A stretch of DNA of 53,505 nt, taken from positions 1 through 53,505 of the forward strand of contig DASZLR010000022.1 of assembly GCA_035552275.1 (NCBI GenBank), in the 5' to 3' direction. Position 1 is the stretch's first letter. Every line of letters begins with the position of its first letter. Of the stretch, positions 41,174-50,398 are shown one piece after another. The notes below the pieces were generated by a model. The model did not search any database, had not been told where the DNA came from, and saw only the letters and a list, made by a program, of their open reading frames with translations. The DNA comes from DASVLX01 sp035552275 (lineage in GTDB: Bacteria > Actinomycetota > Actinomycetes > Mycobacteriales > Pseudonocardiaceae). The translations under genes and the position numbers were made by a program.

Positions 41174-42676
41174 GTGTCCCGATTCGTCGACCGAGTGGTG
41201 ATCCACGTCGCGGCCGGCGACGGCGGGCACGGCTGCGCCTCCGTCCACCGGGAGAAGTTCAAGCCGCTGGGCGGTCCGGACGGCGGTAACGGCGGACACG
41301 GCGGGAACGTCGTGCTGGTGGTGGACAGCAACGCCCACACCCTGCTCGACTTCCACTTCCGCCCGCACGCCAAGGCCACCAACGGCCGGCCGGGCCAGGG
41401 CTCGAACCGGGACGGCGGCAACGGCGTCGACCTTGAGTTGCGCGTCCCGGACGGCACCGTCGTGCTCACTCCGGAAGGCGAGCAGGTGGCCGATCTGACC
41501 GGCGACGGCACCCGCCTGGTCGCGGCGGCCGGCGGTCGCGGCGGCCTCGGCAATGCCGCGCTGGCGTCCAGGGCGCGCAGGGCCCCTGGATTCGCGCTGC
41601 TCGGCGAGCCGGGTGAGGCCCGTGACCTGGTGCTGGAACTGAAGTCCGTTGCCGACGTCGGTCTGGTCGGCTTCCCGTCGGCCGGCAAGTCCTCGCTGAT
41701 CGCCGTGCTGTCCGCCGCCCGGCCGAAGATCGCCGACTACCCGTTCACCACCCTGGTGCCCAACCTCGGCGTGGTGACCGCCGGCGAGTCGGTGTTCACC
41801 ATGGCCGACGTGCCCGGCCTGATTCCCGGTGCCAGCCAGGGCAAGGGTCTCGGCCTGGACTTCCTGCGGCATATCGAGCGGTGCGCGGTGCTCGCGCATG
41901 TGGTCGACTGCGCCACCGAGGAACCGGGCCGCGACCCGGTGTCCGATGTGGACGCCCTGGAGAACGAGCTGGCGCGCTACACCCCGTCGCTGGGCGGCGA
42001 TCTGTCGACTCGGCCCAGAATCGTGGTGTTGAACAAGGTCGACGTGCCGGATGCCCGTGATCTGGCCGATCTGGTGCGGCCCGAGTTCGAGGCGCGCGGC
42101 CTGCGGGTGTTCGAGGTTTCGGCCGCGACTCGGGAGGGCCTGCGCGAGTTGGGCTTCGCCCTGGCGGAGATCGTCGCGGAGCACCGCGCGAGCCGGCCCG
42201 CCCCGGAACCGACCCGTGCCGTGCTACGGCCGGTGGCGGTGGACGACAGTGGCTTCACCGTCGAGCCCGATCCGGACGAGACGGGTGGTTTCGTCGTGCA
42301 CGGCCAGCGTCCGGAACGCTGGGTGCGGCAGACCAACTTCGACAACGGCGAGGCGGTCGGCTACCTCGCGGACCGGCTGGCCCGACTCGGCGTCGAGGAG
42401 CAACTGGCCAAGCTCGGCGCCCGGCCTGGCGCGCCGGTCACCATTGGCGCGGTCACGTTCGACTGGGAGCCGTCCACTCCAGCCGGCATGATGGTCGCGT
42501 TGGAGCGGCGCGGCGACGATCCGCGACTGGACCGCAACGAGCGGATCGGCGCGTCCGAACGCAAGGCGGCCCGCCGGGTCCGTCGCGGCCTTGCTGACCC
42601 TGCCGATTCAGCCGATAGCGCGGCTGACGGTGCGGGCAGTGGTTCGGACGACGACCAGCCGGGCGGGCGCCGGTGA
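41174..42676 (+). CDS. obgE: GTPase ObgE/CgtA
   Basis: 500-residue GTPase acting in 50S subunit assembly and stress signalling. N-terminal glycine-rich Obg fold (1-~158; RFVDRVVIHVAAGDGGHGC), G domain with G1 GFPSAGKSSL at about 166 and G3 DVPGLIPGA, G4 NKVD, then a C-terminal OCT domain (about 350-430) found in actinobacteria and firmicutes, and an acidic Ser/Asp tail. Start GTG 41174 after a full AGGAGG. proB overlaps the stop in GTGA. Confidence 0.97.
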   Translation: MSRFVDRVVIHVAAGDGGHGCASVHREKFKPLGGPDGGNGGHGGNVVLVVDSNAHTLLDFHFRPHAKATNGRPGQGSNRDGGNGVDLELRVPDGTVVLTPEGEQVADLTGDGTRLVAAAGGRGGLGNAALASRARRAPGFALLGEPGEARDLVLELKSVADVGLVGFPSAGKSSLIAVLSAARPKIADYPFTTLVPNLGVVTAGESVFTMADVPGLIPGASQGKGLGLDFLRHIERCAVLAHVVDCATEEPGRDPVSDVDALENELARYTPSLGGDLSTRPRIVVLNKVDVPDARDLADLVRPEFEARGLRVFEVSAATREGLRELGFALAEIVAEHRASRPAPEPTRAVLRPVAVDDSGFTVEPDPDETGGFVVHGQRPERWVRQTNFDNGEAVGYLADRLARLGVEEQLAKLGARPGAPVTIGAVTFDWEPSTPAGMMVALERRGDDPRLDRNERIGASERKAARRVRRGLADPADSADSAADGAGSGSDDDQPGGRR

Positions 42677-43803
42677 GCACGCCGACGGCGTTGTCACCGG
42701 CCCGCCAGGCCGTGGCCGCCGCCCGGCGTGTCGTGGTCAAGGTCGGCTCTTCGGCGCTGACCACCGCCCACAGTGGCCTGGACATCCAGCGGCTGGACGC
42801 GTTGGTGAACGTGCTCGCCGGCCGGCGGGCGGCGGGCGGCCAGCTGGTGCTGGTGTCCTCCGGCGCGATCGCGGCCGGCATCGCCCCGCTGGCGCTCGGC
42901 CGCCGCCCCCGGGACCTGGCCAGCCAACAGGCGGCGGCGAGTGTCGGCCAGCTCACCTTGGCGCACGCCTATGCGTCCTCGTTCGGCCGGTTCCAGCTCG
43001 TCGTCGGCCAGGTGCTGCTCACCGCCGACGACGTGGTGCGGCGCGCGCACTACCGCAACGCGCAGCGCACGTTGTCCCGGCTGCTGGCGCTGGGCGCGGT
43101 ACCGGTCGTGAACGAGAACGACACCGTGGCCACCGACGAGATCCGATTCGGCGACAACGACCGGCTGGCCGCGCTGGTCGCCCACCTGGTCGGCGCCGAC
43201 GCTCTCGTCCTGCTGTCCGATGTGGACGCGCTGTACGACGGCGATCCGAGGCTGGGCGACGCGAAACCGATCAGCGAGGTCGCCGGCCCGGCCGACATCG
43301 AGGGCGTGCGCGCCGGCGACGGCGACGCCTCCGGCCTGGGCACCGGTGGCATGGTGTCCAAACTGGCCGCCGCCCGTCTGGCCGCCGCCGCCGGCGTCCC
43401 GGTGCTGCTGGCCGCCGCGACCGACGCGACGCGGGCACTCGGCCCGGCCGATGTCGGCACCGCGTTCGCCGCTGCCCCGGAACGGTTGTCCGCCCGCCGG
43501 TTCTGGCTCGGCTACGCCGCCGGCGCCGCCGGCCGGTTGCACCTGGACGACGGCGCGGTGGCCGCGGTCGTGCGCCGCCGCCGCTCGCTGCTGGCCGCCG
43601 GAATCACCGGTTCGGACGGTGACTTCGAGGCCGGCGACGTGGTCGAGCTGGCCGACCCACGCGGGCGGGTCGTCGCCCGCGGCGTGGTGGCCTTCGACGC
43701 CGAGGAACTGCCCGGCATGGTCGGCCGGTCCAGCCACGATCTCGCGCCGGAACTGCGCCGGGAGGTCGTGCACGCGGACGATCTCGTACCGTTGCACCGC
43801 TGA
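42673..43803 (+). CDS. proB: Glutamate 5-kinase
   Basis: 376 residues. First enzyme of proline synthesis, making glutamyl-5-phosphate from glutamate and ATP. Amino-acid-kinase domain: VVVKVGSSALT, LVSSGAIAAG, PVVNENDTVATDEIRFGDND, and GTGGMVSKLAAARLA. A C-terminal PUA domain starts near residue 290. The GTG start overlaps obgE; this obg-proB coupling is common in actinobacteria. proA, the next step, lies 3.3 kb away on the same strand beyond recQ and pip. Confidence 0.96.
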   Translation: MSTPTALSPARQAVAAARRVVVKVGSSALTTAHSGLDIQRLDALVNVLAGRRAAGGQLVLVSSGAIAAGIAPLALGRRPRDLASQQAAASVGQLTLAHAYASSFGRFQLVVGQVLLTADDVVRRAHYRNAQRTLSRLLALGAVPVVNENDTVATDEIRFGDNDRLAALVAHLVGADALVLLSDVDALYDGDPRLGDAKPISEVAGPADIEGVRAGDGDASGLGTGGMVSKLAAARLAAAAGVPVLLAAATDATRALGPADVGTAFAAAPERLSARRFWLGYAAGAAGRLHLDDGAVAAVVRRRRSLLAAGITGSDGDFEAGDVVELADPRGRVVARGVVAFDAEELPGMVGRSSHDLAPELRREVVHADDLVPLHR

Positions 43804-43850
43804 CCTCTGGTTACCGCATTCTCATCCCTCCTCGCCTTGTCTGGGCGCGT

Positions 43851-46040
43851 TTATCCGGTCACCGCGAGCGCGAACGGCAGCACCGCGGGCGCTCCGGCGT
43901 GGCGGAGCAGTCGGGCGGTCAGCGTCATGGTCCAGCCGGTGTCGACCTGATCGTCCACCAGCAGCACCGGTCCATCCACAGTGGACAGCTTGGCGGCCAG
44001 TGGGTCCGGCACGGTCAACCCGCCCCAGAGCTGGGCCAGCCGACGGGCGCTGTTCGCCTGCCGTGGCCCGGCGGCTTCGGCGGTCACCGAGCCGAGCACC
44101 GGAAGCCGGCCGATCTCGGCCAGTCGCGCGCCGAGCTCGGCCACCAGCCCCGGCCGCCGGCGCGAACCGATGGTGACCACACCCACTGGACGCGCCGACC
44201 AGTCCCAGGCCGCCAACACCCGCACACACGCCTGGAACACCACGTCCGGGATCGGTAGGTCCGGTGCGTCCCGGCCCCGTGTGCCCAGGTCGGCCACGGC
44301 TCGGTCGGGAATGCTTCCGCCGTTGGGACCGGAACGCTGGTCGCCGGCTGCCAGCAGTTCCCGCAGCCGGCCGCCCCAGCCGATGTCGGTCAGCCGGGCC
44401 AGGGCGCGGCCTTCCTCGGCGGCGTCCGTCGCGGCGATCTTGCCGGACAGCGGGACGTCGAGCGCGGCCAGTCCGGTCGGCCACATCCGTCGCGGCGAAA
44501 GCTCCACCCCCGGCCGGTGCAGCCGGTCGCGAGCAGCATCGGCCGCCACGTCGGACACCTCGGTCGGCCACTGTTGTCCGGTGCAGTTGTCGCAGCGTCC
44601 GCAGGGCACGGCGTGCGGATCATCAAGCTGCCGCAACAGGAATTCCATCCGACAGTCGGCCGTGGCGAGGTAGTCGAGCATCGCCCGCTGCTCCGCCGAA
44701 CGGGCCTTCGCGATCCGCTGGTACCGGGTCTCGTCGTAGGCCCACGGCTGGTCGGTCGATTCCCAGCCGCCGCGCACCCGGCGCACCGCGCCGTCCACGT
44801 CCAGCACCTTCAGCACCATGTCCAGCCGGCTGCGGGACAGCTCCACCCGTGGTTCCAGCGCCGCTGTCGACAGTGGACGGTCGGCGCCGGCCAGTGCGGC
44901 CAGGACTTGGCGCACCTTGTGGTCGGACGGAAACGCCAGCGAGCCGAAGTACGCCCAGATGTCGCGATCCTCACTACCGGGCAACAACAGGACTTCGGCT
45001 CGCCGCACGCCGCGACCCGCACGCCCTATCTGTTGGTAGTAGGCGATGGGCGTCGACGGGGCGCCCAGGTGCACGACGAAACCCAGGTCCGGCTTGTCGA
45101 AACCCATGCCCAGCGCGGAAGTGGCGACCAGGGCCTTGACCTTGTTGTCCAGCAACGCCTGTTCCGCGCGTTCCCGCTCGGCCGGTTCGGTGCGGCCGGT
45201 GTAGGCGGCGACCTCATATCCCCGGTCGCGCAGGAACGCGGCCACATCCTGCGCCGCCGAGACCGTCAGCGTGTACACGATGCCGGAACCGGGCAACTCG
45301 GCCAGCCGCTGCGCCAGCCAGCCCAGCCGCGCCTCGTTGTTCGGCAGCCGCACCACCGCCAGCCGAAGGCTCTCCCGATCCAACGCGCCGCGCAGCACCA
45401 GCGTGCCGGCCGTGTCCGTGCCGGCGCCGACGTTCAGCTGTTCCGCGACGTCCTGGATCACCCGGTCGTTCGCGGTGGCCGTGGTCGCCAGCACCGGCAC
45501 GCCGTCGGGCAGGTCGGCGAGCAGGGTGCGCAGCCGGCGATAGTCGGGCCGGAAATCGTGTCCCCAGTCCGACACACAGTGCGCCTCGTCGACCACCAGC
45601 AGGCCGGTCGACGCGGTCAGTTCCGGCAACACCCCATCCCGGAAATCCGGATTGTTCAACCGCTCCGGGCTGACCAGCAGCACATCGACGTCGCCCCGGG
45701 ACACCTCGTCGCGGACGTTCGACCAGTCCTCGGGATTCGCGGAGTTGATCGTCGCCGCGCGCACACCGGCCCGCCCGGCCGCGGCGACTTGGTTGCGCAT
45801 CAGCGCCAGCAGCGGCGACACGATCAGCGTCGGCCCGCTGCCCAAGGCCCGGAGCAGCCCGGTGGCCAGGAAGTACACCGCCGACTTGCCCCATCCGGTG
45901 CGCTGCACCACCAGCGCCCGGCTCCGGTCCACCACCAGCGCGCGGATCGCCGCCCACTGGTCTTCCCGCAGCCGCGCCTGGTCGCCGGCCAGCAGCCGCA
46001 ACAGCTCTTCGGCTCGTTCTCGCAATGCGTGCTCGTCCAT
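43851..46040 (-). CDS. RecQ-family DNA helicase fused to phosphoribosyltransferase-like domain
   Basis: 729 residues. Helicase core: Walker A RTGWGKSAVY around 48-56, DEAH-type box VVDEAHCVSDWGHDFRPDY at 149-167, motif VI QQIGRAGRG. A four-Cys zinc group near 480-505 (ADCRMEF ... PCGRCDNC) and a winged-helix region follow, as in RecQ. The last ~150 residues look like a type I phosphoribosyltransferase: VLLVDDQVDTGWTMT (about 692-706) fits the PRPP loop pattern h-h-D-D-x-h-x-T-G. The aromatic-rich loop of RecQ is kept. Start ATG 46040; in the opposite direction to proB and converging on it. This RecQ-PRTase combination occurs in actinobacteria, but the role of the added domain is not established. 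Confidence 0.88.
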   Translation of the reverse strand: MDEHALRERAEELLRLLAGDQARLREDQWAAIRALVVDRSRALVVQRTGWGKSAVYFLATGLLRALGSGPTLIVSPLLALMRNQVAAAGRAGVRAATINSANPEDWSNVRDEVSRGDVDVLLVSPERLNNPDFRDGVLPELTASTGLLVVDEAHCVSDWGHDFRPDYRRLRTLLADLPDGVPVLATTATANDRVIQDVAEQLNVGAGTDTAGTLVLRGALDRESLRLAVVRLPNNEARLGWLAQRLAELPGSGIVYTLTVSAAQDVAAFLRDRGYEVAAYTGRTEPAERERAEQALLDNKVKALVATSALGMGFDKPDLGFVVHLGAPSTPIAYYQQIGRAGRGVRRAEVLLLPGSEDRDIWAYFGSLAFPSDHKVRQVLAALAGADRPLSTAALEPRVELSRSRLDMVLKVLDVDGAVRRVRGGWESTDQPWAYDETRYQRIAKARSAEQRAMLDYLATADCRMEFLLRQLDDPHAVPCGRCDNCTGQQWPTEVSDVAADAARDRLHRPGVELSPRRMWPTGLAALDVPLSGKIAATDAAEEGRALARLTDIGWGGRLRELLAAGDQRSGPNGGSIPDRAVADLGTRGRDAPDLPIPDVVFQACVRVLAAWDWSARPVGVVTIGSRRRPGLVAELGARLAEIGRLPVLGSVTAEAAGPRQANSARRLAQLWGGLTVPDPLAAKLSTVDGPVLLVDDQVDTGWTMTLTARLLRHAGAPAVLPFALAVTG

Positions 46041-46080
46041 GGGCCCATCTGTAGTGCATTCGCCCGACAGGGCTCGGAAG

Positions 46081-46089
46081 TTGTCCACA
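46081..46089 (+). promoter_or_regulatory. DnaA box between pip and recQ
   Basis: Perfect TTGTCCACA in the 58-bp gap between the pip stop (46099) and the recQ start (46040). Confidence 0.5.
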
Positions 46090-46098
46090 GTTGCCTGC

Positions 46099-47076
46099 TC
46101 AGCGCGTCGCGAACGAGTCGAGTGCGGTGAGCAGGTGGCCGCGCATCGACCCACTGCCCTTGTGTCCGGAATCGTCCAGCACGAACAGTTTCGCGTCCGG
46201 CCAGGCCCGCGCGAGCGCCCACGCGGTGTCCACCGGTCCACTCAGGTCCAGCCGGCCGTGCACCAGGACGCCGGGGATTCCGGCCAGTCGGTGGGCGTCG
46301 CGCAGCAACGCGCCTTCGTCCAGCCAGGCGCCGTGCGAGAAGTAGTGCGCGCAGATCCGCACCAGCGCGATTCTCGCGTCCAGCGGCCGATCGCTGAACG
46401 GATGCGGCGTGCCGTTCGGTTCGAGCGAGAGCACCGCGTCCTCCCAGGCGCACCACGAGTTCGTGGCCGCCACCCGCACCGCCGGGTCGGGATTCTCCAT
46501 CAGCCGGGCGTAGGCGGCGACCAGGTCACCGTCACGTTCGGACTCCGGGACGCCGGTCCGGAATCGCTGCCATTCTTCGGGAAAGAAGCGCGCCACGCCC
46601 CGGTAGAGCCAGTCGATCTCGGACCGCCGAGTGGTGGTCACGTCGGGAATCACGATCTCCGACACCCGGTCCGGGTGCCGCTGCGCGTAGGCGAGGATCA
46701 GCGTGGAGCCCCAGGATCCGCCGAACAGCAGCCAGCGGTCGATGCCGAGATGCTCGCGCAGCCGTTCCATGTCGGCCAGCAGATGTTCGGTGGTGTTGTG
46801 CCTCATGTCGGCGGCGGGGTCGCTGGCATGAGGTGTGCTCCCCCCGCAACCGCGCTGGTCGAAGAGGACCACCCGGTAGCGTTCCGGGTCGAAGTACCGG
46901 CGGTGGACGACTCGAAGACTCCCACCCGGTCCGCCGTGCACGACCACGGCCGGCTTGCCGGCGGGATTGCCACAGACTTCCCAGTACACCTCGTTGGCAT
47001 CGCCTGCGGAGCCAGCAGAACCCACATCGAGCATGCCGTGGTCATAGGGTTCGATCGGCGGATAGAGGTCGGCCAT
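46099..47076 (-). CDS. pip: Proline iminopeptidase
   Basis: 325-residue alpha/beta hydrolase that removes N-terminal proline from peptides. HGGPGGS forms the oxyanion region, FDQRGCGGSTPH is the family signature, the nucleophile is in GGSWGSTL, and the catalytic His is in DSGHKGS near the end. All match the S33 proline iminopeptidases (Pip) rather than other hydrolases. Start ATG 47076; a -10-like TAACCT lies 8 nt upstream and overlaps a DnaA box. It is divergent from proA, which may share the regulatory region. Confidence 0.95.
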   Translation of the reverse strand: MADLYPPIEPYDHGMLDVGSAGSAGDANEVYWEVCGNPAGKPAVVVHGGPGGSLRVVHRRYFDPERYRVVLFDQRGCGGSTPHASDPAADMRHNTTEHLLADMERLREHLGIDRWLLFGGSWGSTLILAYAQRHPDRVSEIVIPDVTTTRRSEIDWLYRGVARFFPEEWQRFRTGVPESERDGDLVAAYARLMENPDPAVRVAATNSWCAWEDAVLSLEPNGTPHPFSDRPLDARIALVRICAHYFSHGAWLDEGALLRDAHRLAGIPGVLVHGRLDLSGPVDTAWALARAWPDAKLFVLDDSGHKGSGSMRGHLLTALDSFATR

Positions 47077-47086
47077 ACGCAGCAGG

Positions 47087-47095
47087 TTATCCACA
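47087..47095 (+). promoter_or_regulatory. DnaA box between pip and proA
   Basis: Perfect TTATCCACA 11 bp upstream of the pip start, overlapping its likely -10 region, and 50 bp upstream of proA. Confidence 0.5.
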
Positions 47096-47110
47096 GGACG
47101 GAATACCTGT

Positions 47111-47139
47111 GGGACAGCCGGGGCTATCGCGAATACGCT
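47111..47139 (+). promoter_or_regulatory. Promoter of proA (leaderless type)
   Basis: GGGACA (47111-47116) and TACGCT (47134-47139) are 17 bp apart. The -10 ends 6 nt before the ATG at 47146, so the mRNA probably begins at the start codon; there is no ribosome-binding site. Confidence 0.5.
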
Positions 47140-47145
47140 GGCCAC

Positions 47146-48474
47146 ATGACCAGCACCGCCCCGAACCCGCAGCCGGCTGCCGACGACAGCGATGACAGCG
47201 ACGACAAGCTCCGCGAGCGGGTGCTGGCCGCCGCACGGCGGGCCCGCACGGCCGCCTCCGCGCTCGCCCTGGCCACCCGCCAGGACAAGGACACCGCGTT
47301 GCACGCGATGGCCACCGCGCTGCGCTCCAGGGTGGACGAGATCCTCGCCGCCAACCAGCGGGATCTCGCCGCCGGGCGCGAAGCCGGCCTGTCCGACGCG
47401 ATCTTGGATCGGCTTGCCCTCTCCGAGCAGCGGATCGACGGCATCGCCGGCGATCTGGGCACGGTGGCCGGGCTGCCGGATCCGATCGGCGAGGTGCTGC
47501 GCGGCGGCGTGCTGGCCAACGGGTTGGAGCTGCGGCAGGTCCGGGTGCCGCTGGGCGTGGTCGGCATGGTGTATGAGGGACGGCCCAACGTCACGGTGGA
47601 CGCCTCGGGGTTGGCGCTGAAGGCCGGCAACGCTGTGCTGCTGCGTGGTTCGTCCTCGGCCGAGCGGTCGAACACCGCGCTGGTCGCGGTGCTGCGGGAC
47701 GCGTTGGACAAGGTGGGCCTGCCGCCGGACGCCGTGCAGTTGCTGCCGTGCCACGACCGGGCCTCGGTGCGGCATCTGATCACCGCTCGTGGCTTGGTCG
47801 ATCTGGTGATCCCGCGCGGTGGAGCCGGCCTGATCAACGCCGTGGTCGAGCAGGCCACCGTGCCGACGGTCGAGACCGGCGTCGGCAACGTGCACGTCTA
47901 TGTTGATGCCGCCGCCGACCTGGACATGGCCGAGCGGATCGTGTGCAACTCGAAGGTGCGCCGGCCCAGCGTGTGCAACGCGGCGGAGAACCTGTTGGTG
48001 CACGCCGGCATCGCCGAGCGGTTCCTGCCCAGGGTGTTGCGTGCGCTGCACGGTCATGGTGTCACCGCGCACGTCGATGACACCGTGTTGGAACTGGTTC
48101 CCGACGCGGCGAACATCGTGCCGGCCACCGATGCGGACTGGGACACCGAATACCTGTCGTTGGACATCGCGGTGAAGGTCGTCGGCTCGCTGGACGAGGC
48201 CGTCGAGCACATCGCGGCGCACTCGTCCGGGCACACCGACGCGATCGTCACCAACGACGTCAGCGCCGCTCGCCGGTTCACCGCCCGAGTCGACTCAGCG
48301 GCGGTGATGGTCAACGCGTCCACCGCATTCACGGACGGTGCCGAGTTCGGTATGGGCGCGGAAATCGGTATCTCCACCCAGAAACTCCACGCACGCGGGC
48401 CGATGGCGTTGCCGGAGTTGACGTCCGCCAAGTGGATCGCCTGGGGCGACGGCCATCTCCGTCCCGCGTCCTGA
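47146..48474 (+). CDS. proA: Gamma-glutamyl phosphate reductase
   Basis: 442 residues. Second enzyme of proline synthesis, reducing glutamyl-5-phosphate to the semialdehyde with NADPH. The catalytic cysteine is Cys277 in RRPSVCNAAENLLVH. Other family parts: GVVGMVYEGRPNVTVDASGL, LRGSSSAERSN, and FGMGAEIGISTQKLHARGPM near the end. The first ~25 residues are an acidic extension (DDSDDSDDK). The long open frame upstream of 47146 is a shadow of recQ/pip. A hairpin terminator follows. Confidence 0.97.
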   Translation: MTSTAPNPQPAADDSDDSDDKLRERVLAAARRARTAASALALATRQDKDTALHAMATALRSRVDEILAANQRDLAAGREAGLSDAILDRLALSEQRIDGIAGDLGTVAGLPDPIGEVLRGGVLANGLELRQVRVPLGVVGMVYEGRPNVTVDASGLALKAGNAVLLRGSSSAERSNTALVAVLRDALDKVGLPPDAVQLLPCHDRASVRHLITARGLVDLVIPRGGAGLINAVVEQATVPTVETGVGNVHVYVDAAADLDMAERIVCNSKVRRPSVCNAAENLLVHAGIAERFLPRVLRALHGHGVTAHVDDTVLELVPDAANIVPATDADWDTEYLSLDIAVKVVGSLDEAVEHIAAHSSGHTDAIVTNDVSAARRFTARVDSAAVMVNASTAFTDGAEFGMGAEIGISTQKLHARGPMALPELTSAKWIAWGDGHLRPAS

Positions 48475-48550
48475 GCCGACCAGGCCCGGTGATCGCGTTC
48501 ACAATCGGCGCGCCGTCATGGGTCGCGGCCTCGATCGTCTCCATCGTGAG

Positions 48551-48582
48551 CGGCCGCATCCTCCCCCAACGGGATGCGGCCG
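48551..48582 (+). terminator. Terminator after proA
   Basis: CGGCCGCATCC (48551-48561) and GGATGCGGCCG (48572-48582) form a perfect 11-bp stem with a 10-nt loop, 77 bp after the proA stop. The rest of the 189-bp gap up to nadD holds nothing else I recognise. Confidence 0.7.
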
Positions 48583-48663
48583 TTGCGTTCGCCGGCGCCC
48601 GTGAACTAGCCGCAGTCGCAGGTCAGCACGGTCACGGCCGCTACGCCGACGTAGGCTCGGCCC

Positions 48664-49305
48664 ATGTCGACGCCGCTGCCCACCACCGCGCCCAACAGTC
48701 TGGCCACGCGGCCACGGCGGATCGGGATCATGGGCGGCACATTCGATCCGATCCACCACGGCCACTTGGTCGCCGCCAGCGAGGTCCAGTTCCGGTTCGA
48801 ACTGGATGAGGTGGTGTTCGTGCCGACCGGGCAGCCATGGCAGAAGGGTCGGCGAACGGTCAGCGCCGCCGAGGACCGGTACCTGATGACGGTGATCGCG
48901 ACCGCGTCCAACCCCAAGTTCTCGGTCAGCAGGGTCGACATTGACCGGGACGGCCCGACTTACACCCTCGACACCCTGTCCGACCTCCGGTCCAGCTATC
49001 CGGACAGCGATTTGTTCTTCATCACCGGCGCGGACGCGCTGTCCCAGATCCTGTCCTGGTGGAAGGTGGAGGAACTGTTCGACTGCGCCCATTTCATCGG
49101 GGTGACCCGGCCGGGCTACCAGCTCAACGGGGAGCATCTTCCGCCCGGCTCGGTGACCCTGATCGAGGTGCCCGCGATGGCGATCTCCTCCACCGGCTGC
49201 CGAGAGCGGGTGGCCGGCGGCCTGCCGGTCTGGTATCTCGTGCCGGACGGCGTTGTTCAGTACATTTCAAAACGCGAGCTCTACCAGCCGCCGGACCAGG
49301 CCTGA
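48664..49305 (+). CDS. nadD: Nicotinate-nucleotide adenylyltransferase
   Basis: 213 residues. Adenylates nicotinate mononucleotide in NAD synthesis. The nucleotidyl-transferase signature GGTFDPIHHGHLVAASE (with H-x-G-H) is near 24-40, and the ATP-site ending appears as AISSTGCRERV (ISST-x-x-R). Start ATG 48664 leaves about 18 residues before the usual family start near RRIGIMGG, so initiation further in is possible. First gene of the nadD-rsfS-gpgP-octT group. Confidence 0.95.
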   Translation: MSTPLPTTAPNSLATRPRRIGIMGGTFDPIHHGHLVAASEVQFRFELDEVVFVPTGQPWQKGRRTVSAAEDRYLMTVIATASNPKFSVSRVDIDRDGPTYTLDTLSDLRSSYPDSDLFFITGADALSQILSWWKVEELFDCAHFIGVTRPGYQLNGEHLPPGSVTLIEVPAMAISSTGCRERVAGGLPVWYLVPDGVVQYISKRELYQPPDQA

Positions 49306-49379
49306 CCGCTCGCCCGGTACCCTGAGATGCTGGTCGAGCCATCGCGGCCCTGGTGAGGGTGGCGTAGATGAGGAGGCAC

Positions 49380-49781
49380 GTGGCAGCCATCGGTAGGTCC
49401 CGTGAGCTGGCGCTGATCGCGGCAGCTGCGGCAGCGGACAAGAAGGCGTACGACGTGGTCGTGCTCGACGTGTCCGAACAGCTCATCATCACCGACTGCT
49501 TCGTCATAGCCTCCGCGCCCAACGAGCGTCAGGTCGGCGCGATCGTGGACAACGTCGAGGAGAAGTTGCGCGCGGCCGGCACCAAACCGGTGCGTCGCGA
49601 GGGCGCCCGGGAAGGTCGCTGGGTGCTGCTCGACTTCGTGGACATCGTGGTGCATGTGCAGCACGTCGAGGAACGCACCTTCTACGACCTTGAGCGGTTG
49701 TGGAAGGACTGCCCGCGAGTGCCGTTCGAGTCTGTGGACAGCGCCGACAGCGCCGTCAGCGATCCGGTGCTGCGCCCGTGA
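49380..49781 (+). CDS. rsfS: Ribosomal silencing factor RsfS
   Basis: 133 residues. RsfS binds L14 and blocks subunit joining under starvation. Conserved block ADKKAYDVVVLDVSEQLIIT, then DCFVIASAPNERQVGAIVD. Start GTG 49380 chosen because it gives the same N-terminal length as mycobacterial RsfS, though AGGAGG is only three nt away; ATG 49368 is in frame. The C-terminus ends in a short acidic tail. Next gene overlaps in GTGA. Confidence 0.95.
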   Translation: MAAIGRSRELALIAAAAAADKKAYDVVVLDVSEQLIITDCFVIASAPNERQVGAIVDNVEEKLRAAGTKPVRREGAREGRWVLLDFVDIVVHVQHVEERTFYDLERLWKDCPRVPFESVDSADSAVSDPVLRP

Positions 49782-50389
49782 CGGTGAGCCGTCTCGTGCT
49801 GTGGCGGCATGGTGAGACCGACTACAACGCCGAGGGGCGGATGCAGGGTCACCTCGACTCGGCGTTGACCCAGACCGGCTGGAACCAGGCGCGGTTCGCG
49901 GTGCCGGCGTTGGCCAGGTTCGATCCGCAGATCGTGGTGGCCTCCGATCTCCGCCGGGCGACCGACACGGCGACGGTGTTCAGCGAGGCGTCCGGAGTCC
50001 CGCTGCGACTGGACAAACGATTGCGGGAGACCAATCTCGGGCTGTGGCAGGGCCTGACCGGCGTCGAGGTCGATGCCGGTTGGCCGGGCGCGCGCCGCAC
50101 CTGGCAGCAGGACCCGACCTTTCCACCGCCGGACGGTGAAACCAAGGTCGAGGTGGCAGCGCGGGCGGCCGAGCTGGTCGCCGAACTGGCCGTCGAATGG
50201 CATGGTACAGCGCTGCTGTGCACGCATGGTGGCCTCATCAACGGCCTCACCGCGCATCTGCTCGATCTGCCGGTGCCGCTGTGGCCGCGGGTGTCCGGAC
50301 TGGGCAACTGCCACTGGACGGTGCTCACCCGCCGGCCCGGCGATGGGCCGTGGCGGCTCGCCGTGCACAACGCCGGTATCACCGGATAA
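49778..50389 (+). CDS. gpgP: Histidine-phosphatase-family protein, probable glucosyl-3-phosphoglycerate phosphatase
   Basis: 203 residues of the phosphoglycerate-mutase-like family. The catalytic RHGE is in VLWRHGETDYNAEGRMQGH (residues 10-13), and the second His is in LLCTHGGLING. By position (directly after rsfS, before octT) it corresponds to Rv2419c, GpgP, which dephosphorylates glucosyl-3-phosphoglycerate in methylglucose lipopolysaccharide synthesis. Family membership is clear; the exact substrate rests on gene order. Start GTG 49778 overlaps rsfS; GTG 49784 is possible. Confidence 0.85.
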   Translation: MTVSRLVLWRHGETDYNAEGRMQGHLDSALTQTGWNQARFAVPALARFDPQIVVASDLRRATDTATVFSEASGVPLRLDKRLRETNLGLWQGLTGVEVDAGWPGARRTWQQDPTFPPPDGETKVEVAARAAELVAELAVEWHGTALLCTHGGLINGLTAHLLDLPVPLWPRVSGLGNCHWTVLTRRPGDGPWRLAVHNAGITG

Positions 50390-50398
50390 TTGACCGGC

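Noticed and set aside
45652..47145. Long N-terminal extension of proA
   Set aside because: It overlaps recQ and pip on the other strand; the ProA homology begins after ATG 47146, which has a promoter just upstream.
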